From Lunatibacter sp035460985 (lineage in GTDB: Bacteria > Bacteroidota > Bacteroidia > Cytophagales > Cyclobacteriaceae): a DNA stretch of 64,000 nt. Of this stretch, positions 43,927 through 54,001 are shown piece after piece. The notes under the pieces were generated by a model that had not been told where the DNA came from, did not search any database, and saw only the letters and a list, made by a program, of their open reading frames with translations. A program made the translations under genes and the position numbers. The stretch lies in assembly GCA_035460985.1 (NCBI GenBank), contig DATHWC010000062.1, forward strand, positions 13,361 to 77,360. The letters run 5' to 3'. How positions within the stretch are numbered: the stretch's first letter is position 1; every line of letters begins with the position of its first letter.

Positions 43927-46900
43927 ATGCAAAACTATTTACCCAAAACAACACTGTTTTTGTTGGGATTGGCACTGCTTCTGGCATTCCCCCTAACAAT
44001 GCAGGCCCAAACCAGGGAGGTAACGGGTACCGTATCTTCGGGAGAGGATAATCTAACTCTTCCTGGTGTATCTGTGCTCGTTAAAGGTACCACAAGAGGT
44101 GGTGTCACTGACATTGACGGAAACTACCGAGTTTCACTACAGCCTGGAGACAACGTCCTGGTATTTTCTTTTGTGGGATTCGCTCCATTAGAAAGAGAAG
44201 TAGGCAATCAATCCACGATCGATGTGACTTTAATGCCTGACATGCAGTCATTAAGTGAGGTAATCGTAGTAGGTTATGGTGAACAAAGGAAAGAGACCAT
44301 CACCGGATCAGTAGCTACTGTAAAAGGAGCCGATCTAGTGAAATCTCCCGCCATGAACCTGACTAACTCCATTGCTGGCCGTATGGCGGGAGTTATCGCA
44401 GTAAACCGAAGCGGTGAACCGGGTTATGATGGCGCCGGTATCCGTATCCGGGGTTCCAACACCTTGGGAAACAACGATGCACTCATCGTTATAGACGGTA
44501 TCCCTGCAAGAGCGGGTGGTATTGATCGATTAAATCCAAACGACATCGAGACCATTTCCGTATTGAAGGATGCGTCAGCTGCAATTTATGGTGCCAGAGC
44601 TGCAAACGGCGTAATCTTGGTAACCACGAAAAGAGGGAAATCCGGCAAACCAGAATTAAGTTATCAATTCAATCAGGGCTTTGCCCAACCTACTGTTATA
44701 CCTAAATTGGCCGATGCGGCACAATACGGAGAAATGCTCAATGACCTTCACGTCTATGAGTTGCCTGTAGGTGAATGGCGTGGTGCCACTGATGCATATC
44801 GGGCTACCGGTACCTACACCCGTCCCGACGGACAAGTTAGAACTGCACCTTTCAGCCCCAATGCGCTTGAGATGCACCGTGCTGGCACAGACCCTTGGAA
44901 TTACCCCAATACTGACTGGTATGGAGAAACGCTTAAGACTTGGTCTCCGCAGACCCGACACAATTTGCAGTTAAACGGTGGAAATGAAGACATCCGTTAT
45001 TTGGCTTCCTTGGGATACCAAAATCAGGATGCCTACTACAAAAATTCGGCAACAGGGTTTAAACAATACGACATGCGCTTAAACGTGGATGCGAAGGTCA
45101 ATGAATTTATAGACCTTCAAATTGGTGTGTTGGCAAGACAGGAAGCCCGGTTTTTCCCAACTAGACCTGCGGGAGCCATCTTTAGAATGCAAATGCGGGG
45201 CAAGCCTCATGAGCCAGCTTTTTGGCCTGACGGCAGACCGGGACCGGATATCGAAAATGGCGAAAACCCCGTTGTTATCACCACGAATGCAACCGGATAC
45301 GATAGAGATACCAGAGATTATTTCCAAACCAATGGAGCATTGAACATCAAAATTCCGGGAGTAGAAGGCTTGAAATTTCAGGGTACAGCATCGGTTGATA
45401 AATTAAGCCAATTCAACAAAAGGTGGGAAACACCTTGGATCCTATATCAGCGGGGAAGCGGTTTTGAAGCTGATGGAACTACACCAATTTTAGTTCCTAG
45501 TGAAAGAGGTCCAGCGGAGCCCCGTTTAAGACAATCCAACAACAACCAGTTGAATATCCTCCTAGGCGGGGTCTTTACTTACGAAAAGAAAATTAACGAC
45601 CACGAATTCAACATCTTGGCAGGTGTAAACAAAGAGACGGTAGATGGAGATAACTTCTTTGCCTATAGAAGATTCTTTATCTCCCCAGCCATTGATCAGA
45701 TGTTTGCAGGTGGTGATGCTGAAAAGGATAACGGCGGTGGAGCATTTGAAAGAGCCCGTCTTAACTATTTCGGTAGGGTTGCTTACAACTACAAAGATAA
45801 ATACCTCTTTGAATTTTTGTGGAGAAATGACGGATCCTATATTTTCCCGGAACAGACCCGTTTTGGATTCTTCCCTGGAGTCATGGGCGGATGGGTTGTC
45901 TCGGAGGAAGACTTCTGGAAAAACAATGTCCCTGTAATGGATTTCTTCAAAGTACGAGGTTCTTGGGGACAGATGGGTAATGATCAGATTTTCTTTGGAG
46001 GAGCATTACAAGAATACCAATTCCTTTCTACTTATGGGTTTAGAAGCCATATTTTGGAAAATAACGAGGCCAAGACGCTGTTTGAAACCAGAGTACCCAA
46101 CAATGCCATCACCTGGGAAGTGGCTAACAATTCCAACATTGGTGTAGAAGGCTCCTTGTTTGAGGGGAAAGTTTTCTTCGAATTGGATTACTTCTACAAC
46201 AAAAGAACGAATATTCTTTGGAGAAAAAATGCTTCAGTACCTGAATCAAGTGGTCTGGCAGCATTATTGCCTGCCGAAAACATCGGAGAGGTTGAAAACA
46301 AAGGGTTTGACTTCAATGTTGGATACAGGGGTCAAAAAGGAGATTTGCAATACAGCATCAGTGCCAACGGTGGCTATGCTTACAACAGAATCCTTTTCTG
46401 GGATGAGCCTCCGGGAGCACCGGATTGGCAGCGGTCTACCGGATTGCCTATGAATACACCTGCCCCGGTTTATTTATATGACGGAGTGTTTGCTACACAA
46501 GAACAAATCGCTTCAGAATCCTTGGATTATTCCGCAATTACTAACCAACTTCGTCCAGGAGATATGCGATTCAAAGACGTCAATGGTGATGGTCAGATTA
46601 CACCATTGGACCGGGTAAGAATGGACCGAAATAATATTCCGAGATTTCAGGGAGGTGTCAATATGAATGCCCAATGGAGAAATTTTGACCTTTCCGTATT
46701 GTTTCAAGGAGCCGCAGGTGCTATTGCACTCGTTTCTTTGGGTGAATCAGGAAATATTGGAAACTACCTGTTGGAATTTTATGAAAACCGCTGGACCATC
46801 GACAATCCAAGTACGGAATATCCTAGAATTGCCAATAGAAGCGATCAGTATTACTCTGGAGGAAATGATTTCTGGTACAGAAGTTCGGACTATATTCGCC

Positions 46901-47103
46901 TTAAAAACCTAGAATTGGGTTATACAATACCATCTCAGTGGGGAGAGCGGTTTGGCATGAGTAATTTAAGAGTCTACGTTAACGGGTTGAACCTTTTAAC
47001 TTGGGACAAATTGAAGGTTTACGATCCTGAATCTGACAATTCAACAGGTCAGTACTATCCACAGGCACGTGTCATCAACGGCGGCGTATCCGTTTCTTTC
47101 TAA
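43927..47103 (+). CDS. SusC/RagA family TonB-dependent outer-membrane transporter
   Basis: Imports a ligand captured by its SusD partner across the outer membrane, driven by TonB. The 1058-residue precursor has a signal peptide (ending near TMQAQ) and a CarboxypepD_reg-like domain (about 30-105). A TonB-box-like region (VIVVGYGEQRKETITGSV) is followed by the plug (LTNSIAGRMAGVIAVNRSGE, IRIRGSNTLGNNDALIVIDG) and a 22-strand barrel ending INGGVSVSF. There is no N-terminal STN domain, so it is not of the FecA-signalling kind. Its susD partner follows after 10 bases. The substrate is unknown. Confidence 0.95.
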   Translation: MQNYLPKTTLFLLGLALLLAFPLTMQAQTREVTGTVSSGEDNLTLPGVSVLVKGTTRGGVTDIDGNYRVSLQPGDNVLVFSFVGFAPLEREVGNQSTIDVTLMPDMQSLSEVIVVGYGEQRKETITGSVATVKGADLVKSPAMNLTNSIAGRMAGVIAVNRSGEPGYDGAGIRIRGSNTLGNNDALIVIDGIPARAGGIDRLNPNDIETISVLKDASAAIYGARAANGVILVTTKRGKSGKPELSYQFNQGFAQPTVIPKLADAAQYGEMLNDLHVYELPVGEWRGATDAYRATGTYTRPDGQVRTAPFSPNALEMHRAGTDPWNYPNTDWYGETLKTWSPQTRHNLQLNGGNEDIRYLASLGYQNQDAYYKNSATGFKQYDMRLNVDAKVNEFIDLQIGVLARQEARFFPTRPAGAIFRMQMRGKPHEPAFWPDGRPGPDIENGENPVVITTNATGYDRDTRDYFQTNGALNIKIPGVEGLKFQGTASVDKLSQFNKRWETPWILYQRGSGFEADGTTPILVPSERGPAEPRLRQSNNNQLNILLGGVFTYEKKINDHEFNILAGVNKETVDGDNFFAYRRFFISPAIDQMFAGGDAEKDNGGGAFERARLNYFGRVAYNYKDKYLFEFLWRNDGSYIFPEQTRFGFFPGVMGGWVVSEEDFWKNNVPVMDFFKVRGSWGQMGNDQIFFGGALQEYQFLSTYGFRSHILENNEAKTLFETRVPNNAITWEVANNSNIGVEGSLFEGKVFFELDYFYNKRTNILWRKNASVPESSGLAALLPAENIGEVENKGFDFNVGYRGQKGDLQYSISANGGYAYNRILFWDEPPGAPDWQRSTGLPMNTPAPVYLYDGVFATQEQIASESLDYSAITNQLRPGDMRFKDVNGDGQITPLDRVRMDRNNIPRFQGGVNMNAQWRNFDLSVLFQGAAGAIALVSLGESGNIGNYLLEFYENRWTIDNPSTEYPRIANRSDQYYSGGNDFWYRSSDYIRLKNLELGYTIPSQWGERFGMSNLRVYVNGLNLLTWDKLKVYDPESDNSTGQYYPQARVINGGVSVSF

Positions 47104-47113
47104 ATCCCAAAAT

Positions 47114-48979
47114 ATGAAACACATGAAAAAAAGAATAAACTATATATGGGTAGGGTTGTTTGGCGTACTGCTGACGACTTCATGCAACGACGAGTTTCTA
47201 AATACCCAACCACTAGGTCAAGTTTCCGAAGCCGCAGTTTGGCGAGATGCTGGATTGGCCGAGGCTTTCGTGACAGACATTTATGGAGGCCTCGAACAAG
47301 GTGGATTCGCAGAGCAGGCATTAGCCTCACTGACAGACGAAGCCATCTTCACCCATCCAGGCCGAAATATAAACGTGGTGACAGAAGCGCGATCTAACCC
47401 GGAGGCCACCGGATGGATTGACGGAACAAGAGGTTGGTCAAATATGTATAGCCGACTACGAAGTGCAAACATAGCGATTGAGAACCTGAGTGATCCCCAA
47501 TTTGAAAATACCGGGGGTATTGTAGATCGCTTACTGGGTGAGGCTACCTTTATGCGGGCCTATTTTCATCAGCAATTGTTGAGAAACTTCGGGGGCATTC
47601 CTATAGCTGACAGACCGTTTACGTTAGACGAAGAAACCTATGAAATCCCAAGAAATACCTATGAAGAGGTAGTGGCGTTTATCCTTCAAGACCTGGATAG
47701 AGCGGCACAACTGTTGGAGGGGAAAAGTATGGTTCGTGGCCGTGCAAATCAAGTAGCTGCCTTGGCATTAAAATCAAGAGTACTGATTTATGCGGCTAGC
47801 GATTTACACGACATGCCCACAGCTTCTGGCAAGTCAAGTGTTATTTCTTCCTATCAGAATAAGGAATTGATAGGATACACTACAGGAAGCAGGACTGAAA
47901 GACTTCAGCAGGCAAAAGCAGCTGCAAAGGCAGTACTCGATATTGCTGATGGAAACATGCTAAACCTTACTGAACCACTTCCACATGCAGAAGCCGTTCA
48001 AGTGTACGAAAACAATTCGTTATCAAGAAACGGTGGTGAAGCTGAAATGATTTTTGGAAGGTATTTTCTTTCGCAGAAACCAGAAGCTGGAGGTCGGCAA
48101 GGCTTGTTCAATGGACCAAACGGGTATAATAACTGGGCAGGGAATACTCCTGTTCAATTGATAATTGACGATTATGCCATGATGGATGGAACCCCTTTTG
48201 ACTGGAATAATCCGGAACATGAGAAAGCTCCCTATACCGATAGGGAAGCACGATTCTATTCTACATTCCTTTTTGACGGAGCACAGTGGAAACCGCGTTC
48301 TCCAGCCAACCAAGCAAGAGATCCATTGGGTCAAATCCAAACAGGACGGTATGAAGTGACCAATTCCGCAGGGCAAAAGGTAACCCATTTTGGATTGGAT
48401 ACCCGAAACAGTCCCATTGAAGACTGGAACGGAAGCTATACTGGCTATTACATCCGCAAGTTTATAGAACCAGATCCAAACTTTGTTGATCAGAATACCT
48501 GGCAGGAAATCCCATGGCCAAACATCCGGTTTACGGAAGTGGTGTTTAACTATGCGGAAGCTTGTATATTCCTTGGAGAAGATGAAGAGGCTAGAACATG
48601 GCTCAACAAAATTCGATTCAGAGCAGGGCTTCCAGCATTGACACAATCTGGTGAAGATCTCAAAATGGCGTTTATCAATGAAAAACGTAAGGAAATGGTT
48701 CACGAAGAGCAACGTTACTATGATGCCAGAAGGTGGATGATTGCTCCACAGACTTTTGGTAGGCAAGCAAACGGAATCAGCATTGTCGGAACCCTAAAGC
48801 CGGGACAGACAAATTCCTTATACAGGTATGATCCGGATATTTATGATTACTCCTACGAGGTATTCGACATTGACCCAGGTAAAGAAAACAGGCTTTGGCT
48901 GGACAAAATGTACTGGATGCCTATCAGCTTTGCTGAAACACAACGAAATGATAACCTGATACAGAATCCAGGGTATTAA
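47114..48979 (+). CDS. SusD/RagB family ligand-binding lipoprotein
   Basis: Surface lipoprotein that closes over the SusC barrel and captures the ligand. I use the ATG at 47114 (621 residues), which follows the SusC stop by 10 bases; a start at 47069 would overlap susC and spoil the signal peptide. The lipobox is LTTSC with Cys24, followed by the usual NDEFLNTQPLGQVSE. The TPR-like N-terminal half and the C-terminal RagB region (NEKRKEMVHEEQRYYDARRW) are intact. A terminator follows, so transcription of the pair ends here. Confidence 0.94.
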   Translation: MKHMKKRINYIWVGLFGVLLTTSCNDEFLNTQPLGQVSEAAVWRDAGLAEAFVTDIYGGLEQGGFAEQALASLTDEAIFTHPGRNINVVTEARSNPEATGWIDGTRGWSNMYSRLRSANIAIENLSDPQFENTGGIVDRLLGEATFMRAYFHQQLLRNFGGIPIADRPFTLDEETYEIPRNTYEEVVAFILQDLDRAAQLLEGKSMVRGRANQVAALALKSRVLIYAASDLHDMPTASGKSSVISSYQNKELIGYTTGSRTERLQQAKAAAKAVLDIADGNMLNLTEPLPHAEAVQVYENNSLSRNGGEAEMIFGRYFLSQKPEAGGRQGLFNGPNGYNNWAGNTPVQLIIDDYAMMDGTPFDWNNPEHEKAPYTDREARFYSTFLFDGAQWKPRSPANQARDPLGQIQTGRYEVTNSAGQKVTHFGLDTRNSPIEDWNGSYTGYYIRKFIEPDPNFVDQNTWQEIPWPNIRFTEVVFNYAEACIFLGEDEEARTWLNKIRFRAGLPALTQSGEDLKMAFINEKRKEMVHEEQRYYDARRWMIAPQTFGRQANGISIVGTLKPGQTNSLYRYDPDIYDYSYEVFDIDPGKENRLWLDKMYWMPISFAETQRNDNLIQNPGY

Positions 48980-49003
48980 TTTCTAAAGGCTTTAATTACT
49001 GAG

Positions 49004-49036
49004 AAAAGGGTTGCCAAGTATGGCAACCCTTTTTTG
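49004..49036 (+). terminator. Terminator after the susCD pair
   Basis: A 13-bp perfect stem (AAAAGGGTTGCCA with TGGCAACCCTTTT) closes a 4-nt loop and is followed by a T run, 24 bases after the SusD stop. Confidence 0.92.
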
Positions 49037-49161
49037 TTTTTGCTTATTATGAACGTATATTACTAATCAGGCTGATGTATTTTCCCCACTCAAGGTTCAT
49101 CCTGTATGTTATCTCTATTTTCCTGGTATCTGTCAGAAATGTAAAATCAATAGCAATCAGG

Positions 49162-49183
49162 CGAATAGGTCATAACCTATTCG
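49162..49183 (+). promoter_or_regulatory. Perfect 9-bp inverted repeat, operator-like
   Basis: CGAATAGGT (49162-49170), spacer CATA, ACCTATTCG (49175-49183). The repeat ends 9 bases before a -7 element and covers the place where the -33 element should be. It is not followed by a T run. Its position suits a dimeric regulator controlling the FG-GAP/haloperoxidase unit. Confidence 0.6.
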
Positions 49184-49192
49184 ATAAATTTA

Positions 49193-49200
49193 TATATTTG
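49193..49200 (+). promoter_or_regulatory. -7 element of the FG-GAP/haloperoxidase unit
   Basis: TATATTTG fits TAnnTTTG and lies 21 bases before the start codon, giving a leader of about 15 nt. No TTTG lies at 19 bases; the inverted repeat occupies that position, which suggests an activator-dependent promoter. Confidence 0.55.
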
Positions 49201-49221
49201 AACCCGTAATATTTATTTTCT

Positions 49222-52200
49222 ATGCCATTGTCTCTTAAAGCTTCCTTCGTCTTTCTCTTGGTGGGTATCCTAATACTGCCCAATTGTGGTCCAAAGGAAA
49301 CCTCCAAATCTCCCCTACCTCAAGATCCGCCGCTTTTTACCCTTCTTTCTGGGAATGAAACTGGGATAACGTTTGAGAACACGCTTACAGAGGGATTAAA
49401 CACCAATATTCTGATGTATGAGTATTTTTACAACGGGGGAGGCGTAGCCGTAGGAGACCTGAATGGGGATGGTCTGGATGACATTTATTTTACTGGCAAT
49501 ATGGTTGACAATGCCCTTTACCTAAATAAAGGCAACATGCAATTCGAAGACATTACCCAGCAGGCGGGAGTCGCTGGCCGTCAAGGGCCATGGACCACCG
49601 GTGTCACCATGGCCGACGTTAATGGGGATGGATTGTTGGATATCTATGTGTGCAACTCAGGTAGCTTACCCCCGGATAAAAGGAAAAATCAACTGTTCAT
49701 TAATCAAGGAGTTAATGCCCAAGGCATTCCCACTTTTGTGGAGGAAGCTGAAAAGTACGGGATAGACAGTGATGCCACCAGTACCCATGCGGTATTTTTC
49801 GATTTTGACAATGACGGTGACCTGGATCTTTTTCTGCTTAACCACAACCCCAAATCCCTCCCTGTGCTGGATGAGTCCATTACTGCGGAACTTTTGAAGA
49901 AACCGGATACAGCAGGGCCGCAACTGTTTCGAAATGATGGTGGGATTTTCACCGAAATCACCCCAGAAGCCGGCATACAGCAATCAGCTCTATCCTACGG
50001 TTTAGGTGCGGGGGTCGCAGACATAAACGGGAACGGCTTTATGGATATCTACATCAGCAACGACTATACGGCACCGGATTTTCTATACATCAACAATGGG
50101 GATGGAACCTTTACGGACATCATTCAGGAAGCCATGGGGCATATTTCCAATTTCTCCATGGGCAACGACATAGCTGATATCAATAATGACGGTCTGGTGG
50201 ACGTATTTACACTGGACATGCTACCAGAAGGCAATGCTCGCCAAAAACTTTTAATGGCTCCGGATAACTATGAGAAATTTGACTTTAACCTGCGGGTAGG
50301 TTTCCATCATCAATACATGCGAAACATGCTCCATCTTAATCATGGAAACGGAACATTTAGCGAAATCGGTCAGCTGGCAGGGATCTCGAATACTGACTGG
50401 AGCTGGGCGGCGCTCTTTGCGGATTTTGACAATGACGGCTGGAAAGACCTATACATAACCAACGGATATCACCGGGACTATACCAACATGGATTTTTTGA
50501 AATACATGTCTGATTTCCTCAAAAACAACCAAGGCCTTCGAAGGGAAAACGTACTCGATCTGGTATACCAGATGCCTTCATCGAATGTAGTCAACTACGC
50601 CTTCCAAAACACCGGCGGCATTACCTTTGACGACCGCACAAAATCCTGGGGCCTTCATCATGTAGCCAATAGCAACGGGGCAGCTTATTCGGACCTGGAC
50701 AACGATGGTGACCTGGACTTAATAGTCAACAACGTCAGTCACCCAGCATTCATCTATCGAAATGATGCCAACGTAATTAATCCCAACAATTTTCTAAAAA
50801 TCCAGCTTGCAGGCAGTAGGCAAAATACGCATGGGTTAGGAGCAAAAATTACAGCTCACCAAGGGGAAGGAATGCAGTTTCTAGAACAAATGCCAAGTCG
50901 GGGATATCAATCCAGTGTATCTCCCACCCTACATTTGGGAATGGGAAAAGCCTCAAAAGTAGATTCACTTTTCGTTGAATGGCTTGGGGGTAAAACCCAA
51001 GTATTATACGATGTGCCAGCTAACCAAACCCTAAATTTGTCGGAGTCAAATGCCTCCCAAGACCGACTTACCAGAAATGCCATTATTCCTCTATTCAAAC
51101 CAGTAAGCACTCCAATACAAAACGCCCAGCCACCCAATACCTTTAATGATTTCAAACGACAACCCCTAATGGTCAACCCCCTCTCCTTCTCGGGCCCTGC
51201 CATGGCCAAAGGAGACGTAAATGGCGATGGTTTATTCGATGTTTATGTTGGTGGGGATGCGGGGAATCCGGGGAAATTATATGTACAGCATGCCGGAGGT
51301 TCTTTTCGGGAAGCAACCGTTTCCGCATTTGTCACGGATCAGGAATCGGCGGATACAAAAGCCGTTTTTGTGGACTTGAATGGGGATGGGAATCTGGACC
51401 TATATGTTGGTAGCGGGGGTTATGGAGATTTTCTTCCGGCGGATGAACGACTTCAGGACAGAGTGTACATGAACGACGGGACGGGTAATTTCAGCAAATC
51501 CCAAAATGCATTACCTACAATGCTTACCAGCACTGGAGCTGTAGCCTTTGCGGATTTTACGGGAGACGGTGCTCCCGATATTTTTGTCGGAAGCCGGGTG
51601 ATACCTGGAAGGTATCCAGAAGTCCCGCCCAGCTATATGCTGGTGAACGATGGTCAGGGAAATTTCTCAAACGAAACACAAAAATGGGCTCCAGCCTTTA
51701 ACTCCCTAGGTTTGGTGACTGATGCAGAGTGGGTGGACCTTAATGGAAATGACATACCGGAATTAATTGTGGTGGGAGAATGGATGCCGATTTCCGTTTG
51801 GGGAAAAACTAACAACTCATTTACGAATGTCACCGAAAATTATTTCGAAACAGAATATAGCGGCTGGTGGAATAGCCTTACAGTGGCAGACATCAACGGA
51901 GATGGAAAGGCAGACTTGATCGTGGGAAATCACGGAAGAAACACTCAAGTCAAAGCTAGTCAGGATGAGCCTGCGGAAATGTATTTCAAAGATTTTGACA
52001 ATAATGGGGCTGTGGATCCCATCCTCTGCTTTTACATTCAAGGGAAGAGCTATCCATATGTTACTAGGGATGAGCTTTTAGACCAAATCTCGTTCATGCG
52101 AACCCGGTTCAGGAATTATTCCGACTATGCGAACCTGTCCATTTCTGAAATATTTACTCCCCAAGAAATGAAAGATGCAGGTTACCTAAAGGCTAACATG

Positions 52201-52560
52201 TTGGAAACTGCTTACTTCGAATCCCAGGCAAGTGGGTTATTTCAGCTAAAACCATTGCCCATCGAAGCACAATCATCGCCGGTGTTTTCCGTTTTGGTGA
52301 TCGATGCCGATGGAGACGGACATCTGGACCTTCTTCTGGGAGGAAATATTCAGCGGGCAAGGTTACGTTTTGGTAAATATGATGCTAACTTTGGCATATT
52401 ATTAAAAGGTGATGGTAAAGGCGGATTCACCTATGTCCCACAACGGAAATCCGGATTTAATATTCAAGGCGATATCCGCAGCATGCTATCCTTTGAGGAT
52501 ACAATCCTTTTCGGAATCAATCAGGTAGGTGTTGTTGCCTTTGAGAAAAATCAAAAATAG
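49222..52560 (+). CDS. FG-GAP/VCBS repeat protein with ASPIC/UnbV domain (CRTAC1-like lipoprotein)
   Basis: A 1112-residue putative surface lipoprotein (signal with LPNC, Cys22; Asn at -1 makes the lipobox weak). The first half holds about seven calcium-binding FG-GAP blades from residue ~75 (GDLNGDGLDDIYFTGN, ADVNGDGLLDIYVCNS, FDFDNDGDLDLFLLNH and others), followed by an ASPIC/UnbV domain at about 528-610. The second half repeats the blades (GDVNGDGLFDVYVGGD, ADINGDGKADLIVGNH), with a distinct block RDELLDQISFMRTRF near 950-960 and a last blade near 1026. It is a likely double beta-propeller for binding, with no catalytic motif seen. Its stop codon abuts the start of the first haloperoxidase gene. 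Confidence 0.9.
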   Translation: MPLSLKASFVFLLVGILILPNCGPKETSKSPLPQDPPLFTLLSGNETGITFENTLTEGLNTNILMYEYFYNGGGVAVGDLNGDGLDDIYFTGNMVDNALYLNKGNMQFEDITQQAGVAGRQGPWTTGVTMADVNGDGLLDIYVCNSGSLPPDKRKNQLFINQGVNAQGIPTFVEEAEKYGIDSDATSTHAVFFDFDNDGDLDLFLLNHNPKSLPVLDESITAELLKKPDTAGPQLFRNDGGIFTEITPEAGIQQSALSYGLGAGVADINGNGFMDIYISNDYTAPDFLYINNGDGTFTDIIQEAMGHISNFSMGNDIADINNDGLVDVFTLDMLPEGNARQKLLMAPDNYEKFDFNLRVGFHHQYMRNMLHLNHGNGTFSEIGQLAGISNTDWSWAALFADFDNDGWKDLYITNGYHRDYTNMDFLKYMSDFLKNNQGLRRENVLDLVYQMPSSNVVNYAFQNTGGITFDDRTKSWGLHHVANSNGAAYSDLDNDGDLDLIVNNVSHPAFIYRNDANVINPNNFLKIQLAGSRQNTHGLGAKITAHQGEGMQFLEQMPSRGYQSSVSPTLHLGMGKASKVDSLFVEWLGGKTQVLYDVPANQTLNLSESNASQDRLTRNAIIPLFKPVSTPIQNAQPPNTFNDFKRQPLMVNPLSFSGPAMAKGDVNGDGLFDVYVGGDAGNPGKLYVQHAGGSFREATVSAFVTDQESADTKAVFVDLNGDGNLDLYVGSGGYGDFLPADERLQDRVYMNDGTGNFSKSQNALPTMLTSTGAVAFADFTGDGAPDIFVGSRVIPGRYPEVPPSYMLVNDGQGNFSNETQKWAPAFNSLGLVTDAEWVDLNGNDIPELIVVGEWMPISVWGKTNNSFTNVTENYFETEYSGWWNSLTVADINGDGKADLIVGNHGRNTQVKASQDEPAEMYFKDFDNNGAVDPILCFYIQGKSYPYVTRDELLDQISFMRTRFRNYSDYANLSISEIFTPQEMKDAGYLKANMLETAYFESQASGLFQLKPLPIEAQSSPVFSVLVIDADGDGHLDLLLGGNIQRARLRFGKYDANFGILLKGDGKGGFTYVPQRKSGFNIQGDIRSMLSFEDTILFGINQVGVVAFEKNQK

Positions 52561-53970
52561 ATGACAGTCAGCTCTATAAGAAACATTCTATTTTCAGACA
52601 TAAGAACCTCTTCAACATTTAAACTAGCAACGTTTGTTGTCTGTTTGATGGTTGCGTCTTCCTGTCAAACAGCAGGTTCGGACAAAGCTAAGGTATTGGG
52701 GCCGGAATTAATTGGATGGGTCACTGAATCGATGACAGATATCATGGTGCATGACATTACCAATCCTCCGCTGGCCGCTAGGTTCTATGCCTATGCCACT
52801 CTGGCGGGATACGAGACCCTCAGCCAAGAAAATCCAGAGATACTTAGTTTCCACGGCGTCCTAAATGATTATCCTGAAATAAAAGTCTCAGGAGATTTTC
52901 CCTACCACAACCCCCATGTAAGTGCGGTGCTTGCAATGATTGAGACCGCCGCATCCATGCAGCCCTCCGGTCAGGATTTGCATCAATTAAAAGATTCCTT
53001 TTTGGATTCCTGCCGACAATGGGGTTTTTCCGAGCGAACGATTGAGGATGCAATGGGGTATGGAAAAGAGGTAAGCTCAGGGATACTCGCGTATGCACAG
53101 CAAGACCTTTATAAGAATATCAGCAATTACCCCAGATACACACCTAAGCAGGAGGACGGATATTGGTACCCTACTCCACCCGCATATTTTGCTCCGGTAG
53201 AACCGTATTTTAATTCGATACGTCCATTTACACTTGTACAGCCAGATCAGTTCAAGCCAAAGCCTCCGGTAACATTTTCGACTTCCTCGGATTCAGAGTT
53301 TTATAAACTCATGCAAGAGGTGTATGAAGTTGAGTTGACAAAAGAACAGCGGGAAATTGCCGCTTTCTGGGACTGTAATCCGTTTGCATTGGAGGAGACC
53401 GGTCATCTGATGGTTGGGTTAAAACAGATTTCGCCTGGCGGGCATTGGATGGGGATTACCAATATTGCCTGCACAGATGCAAATCTTAGTTTTGAACAGT
53501 CAATGGAAATTACAGCCGCTGTGGCGATTGGACTTACTGACGGCTTTCTAAGTTGCTGGGATGAAAAATACCGCAGCAACCGGATTCGACCTGAAACAGC
53601 CATCCGCAAATACATCGACACATCCTATAGGCCTTTATTACAAACGCCACCTTTTCCGGAGTATTTAAGTGGCCACTCTACCATTTCTACCACGGCCGCT
53701 ACGATATTGACCCATTACTTTGGCGACAACTTCTCTTATACAGATACCGTAGAAGAAAAATATCAGCTTCCAAGCAGGGATTTTACCTCCTTTCTTCAAG
53801 CTTCTGAAGAAGCCAGTATTTCCCGCTTGTATGGCGGCATTCATTTCATGGATGCCATTGTAGAAGGTCAGAAACAGGGAAAACTCGTTGGAAATTGGGT
53901 TATCCAAACGTTGGAAAGCTCAGGACTGGCCAGTCCGCTGTCCTTATCATCCCTGTCGATCAACGAATAG
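52561..53970 (+). CDS. Vanadium-dependent haloperoxidase/PAP2 superfamily lipoprotein, copy 1
   Basis: A 469-residue exported protein (lipobox ASSC, Cys35) with all three oxyanion-binding motifs of the superfamily in order: K336-x6-R343-P344 (KYRSNRIRP), S370-G371-H372 (PEYLSGHS) and S421-R422-x5-H428 (SRLYGGIH). These residues bind vanadate in haloperoxidases and phosphate in class A acid phosphatases, so halide oxidation and phosphatase activity are both possible. The gene starts on the base after the FG-GAP stop (TAGATG), suggesting translational coupling. It is a paralogue of the next gene. Confidence 0.88.
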   Translation: MTVSSIRNILFSDIRTSSTFKLATFVVCLMVASSCQTAGSDKAKVLGPELIGWVTESMTDIMVHDITNPPLAARFYAYATLAGYETLSQENPEILSFHGVLNDYPEIKVSGDFPYHNPHVSAVLAMIETAASMQPSGQDLHQLKDSFLDSCRQWGFSERTIEDAMGYGKEVSSGILAYAQQDLYKNISNYPRYTPKQEDGYWYPTPPAYFAPVEPYFNSIRPFTLVQPDQFKPKPPVTFSTSSDSEFYKLMQEVYEVELTKEQREIAAFWDCNPFALEETGHLMVGLKQISPGGHWMGITNIACTDANLSFEQSMEITAAVAIGLTDGFLSCWDEKYRSNRIRPETAIRKYIDTSYRPLLQTPPFPEYLSGHSTISTTAATILTHYFGDNFSYTDTVEEKYQLPSRDFTSFLQASEEASISRLYGGIHFMDAIVEGQKQGKLVGNWVIQTLESSGLASPLSLSSLSINE

Positions 53971-54001
53971 GATGCCACTCATCACCTGGAAGTAACTTAT
54001 A

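Noticed and set aside
48023..48766. 247-codon open frame on the minus strand opposite susD
   Set aside because: It lies wholly inside the confidently identified SusD gene, has no family likeness or signal, and its composition looks like an antisense shadow of biased codons.
43927..48979. Calling the SusCD pair a polysaccharide utilisation locus
   Set aside because: No carbohydrate-active enzyme is encoded nearby; SusCD pairs also import peptides and other ligands, so a glycan substrate is not supported.
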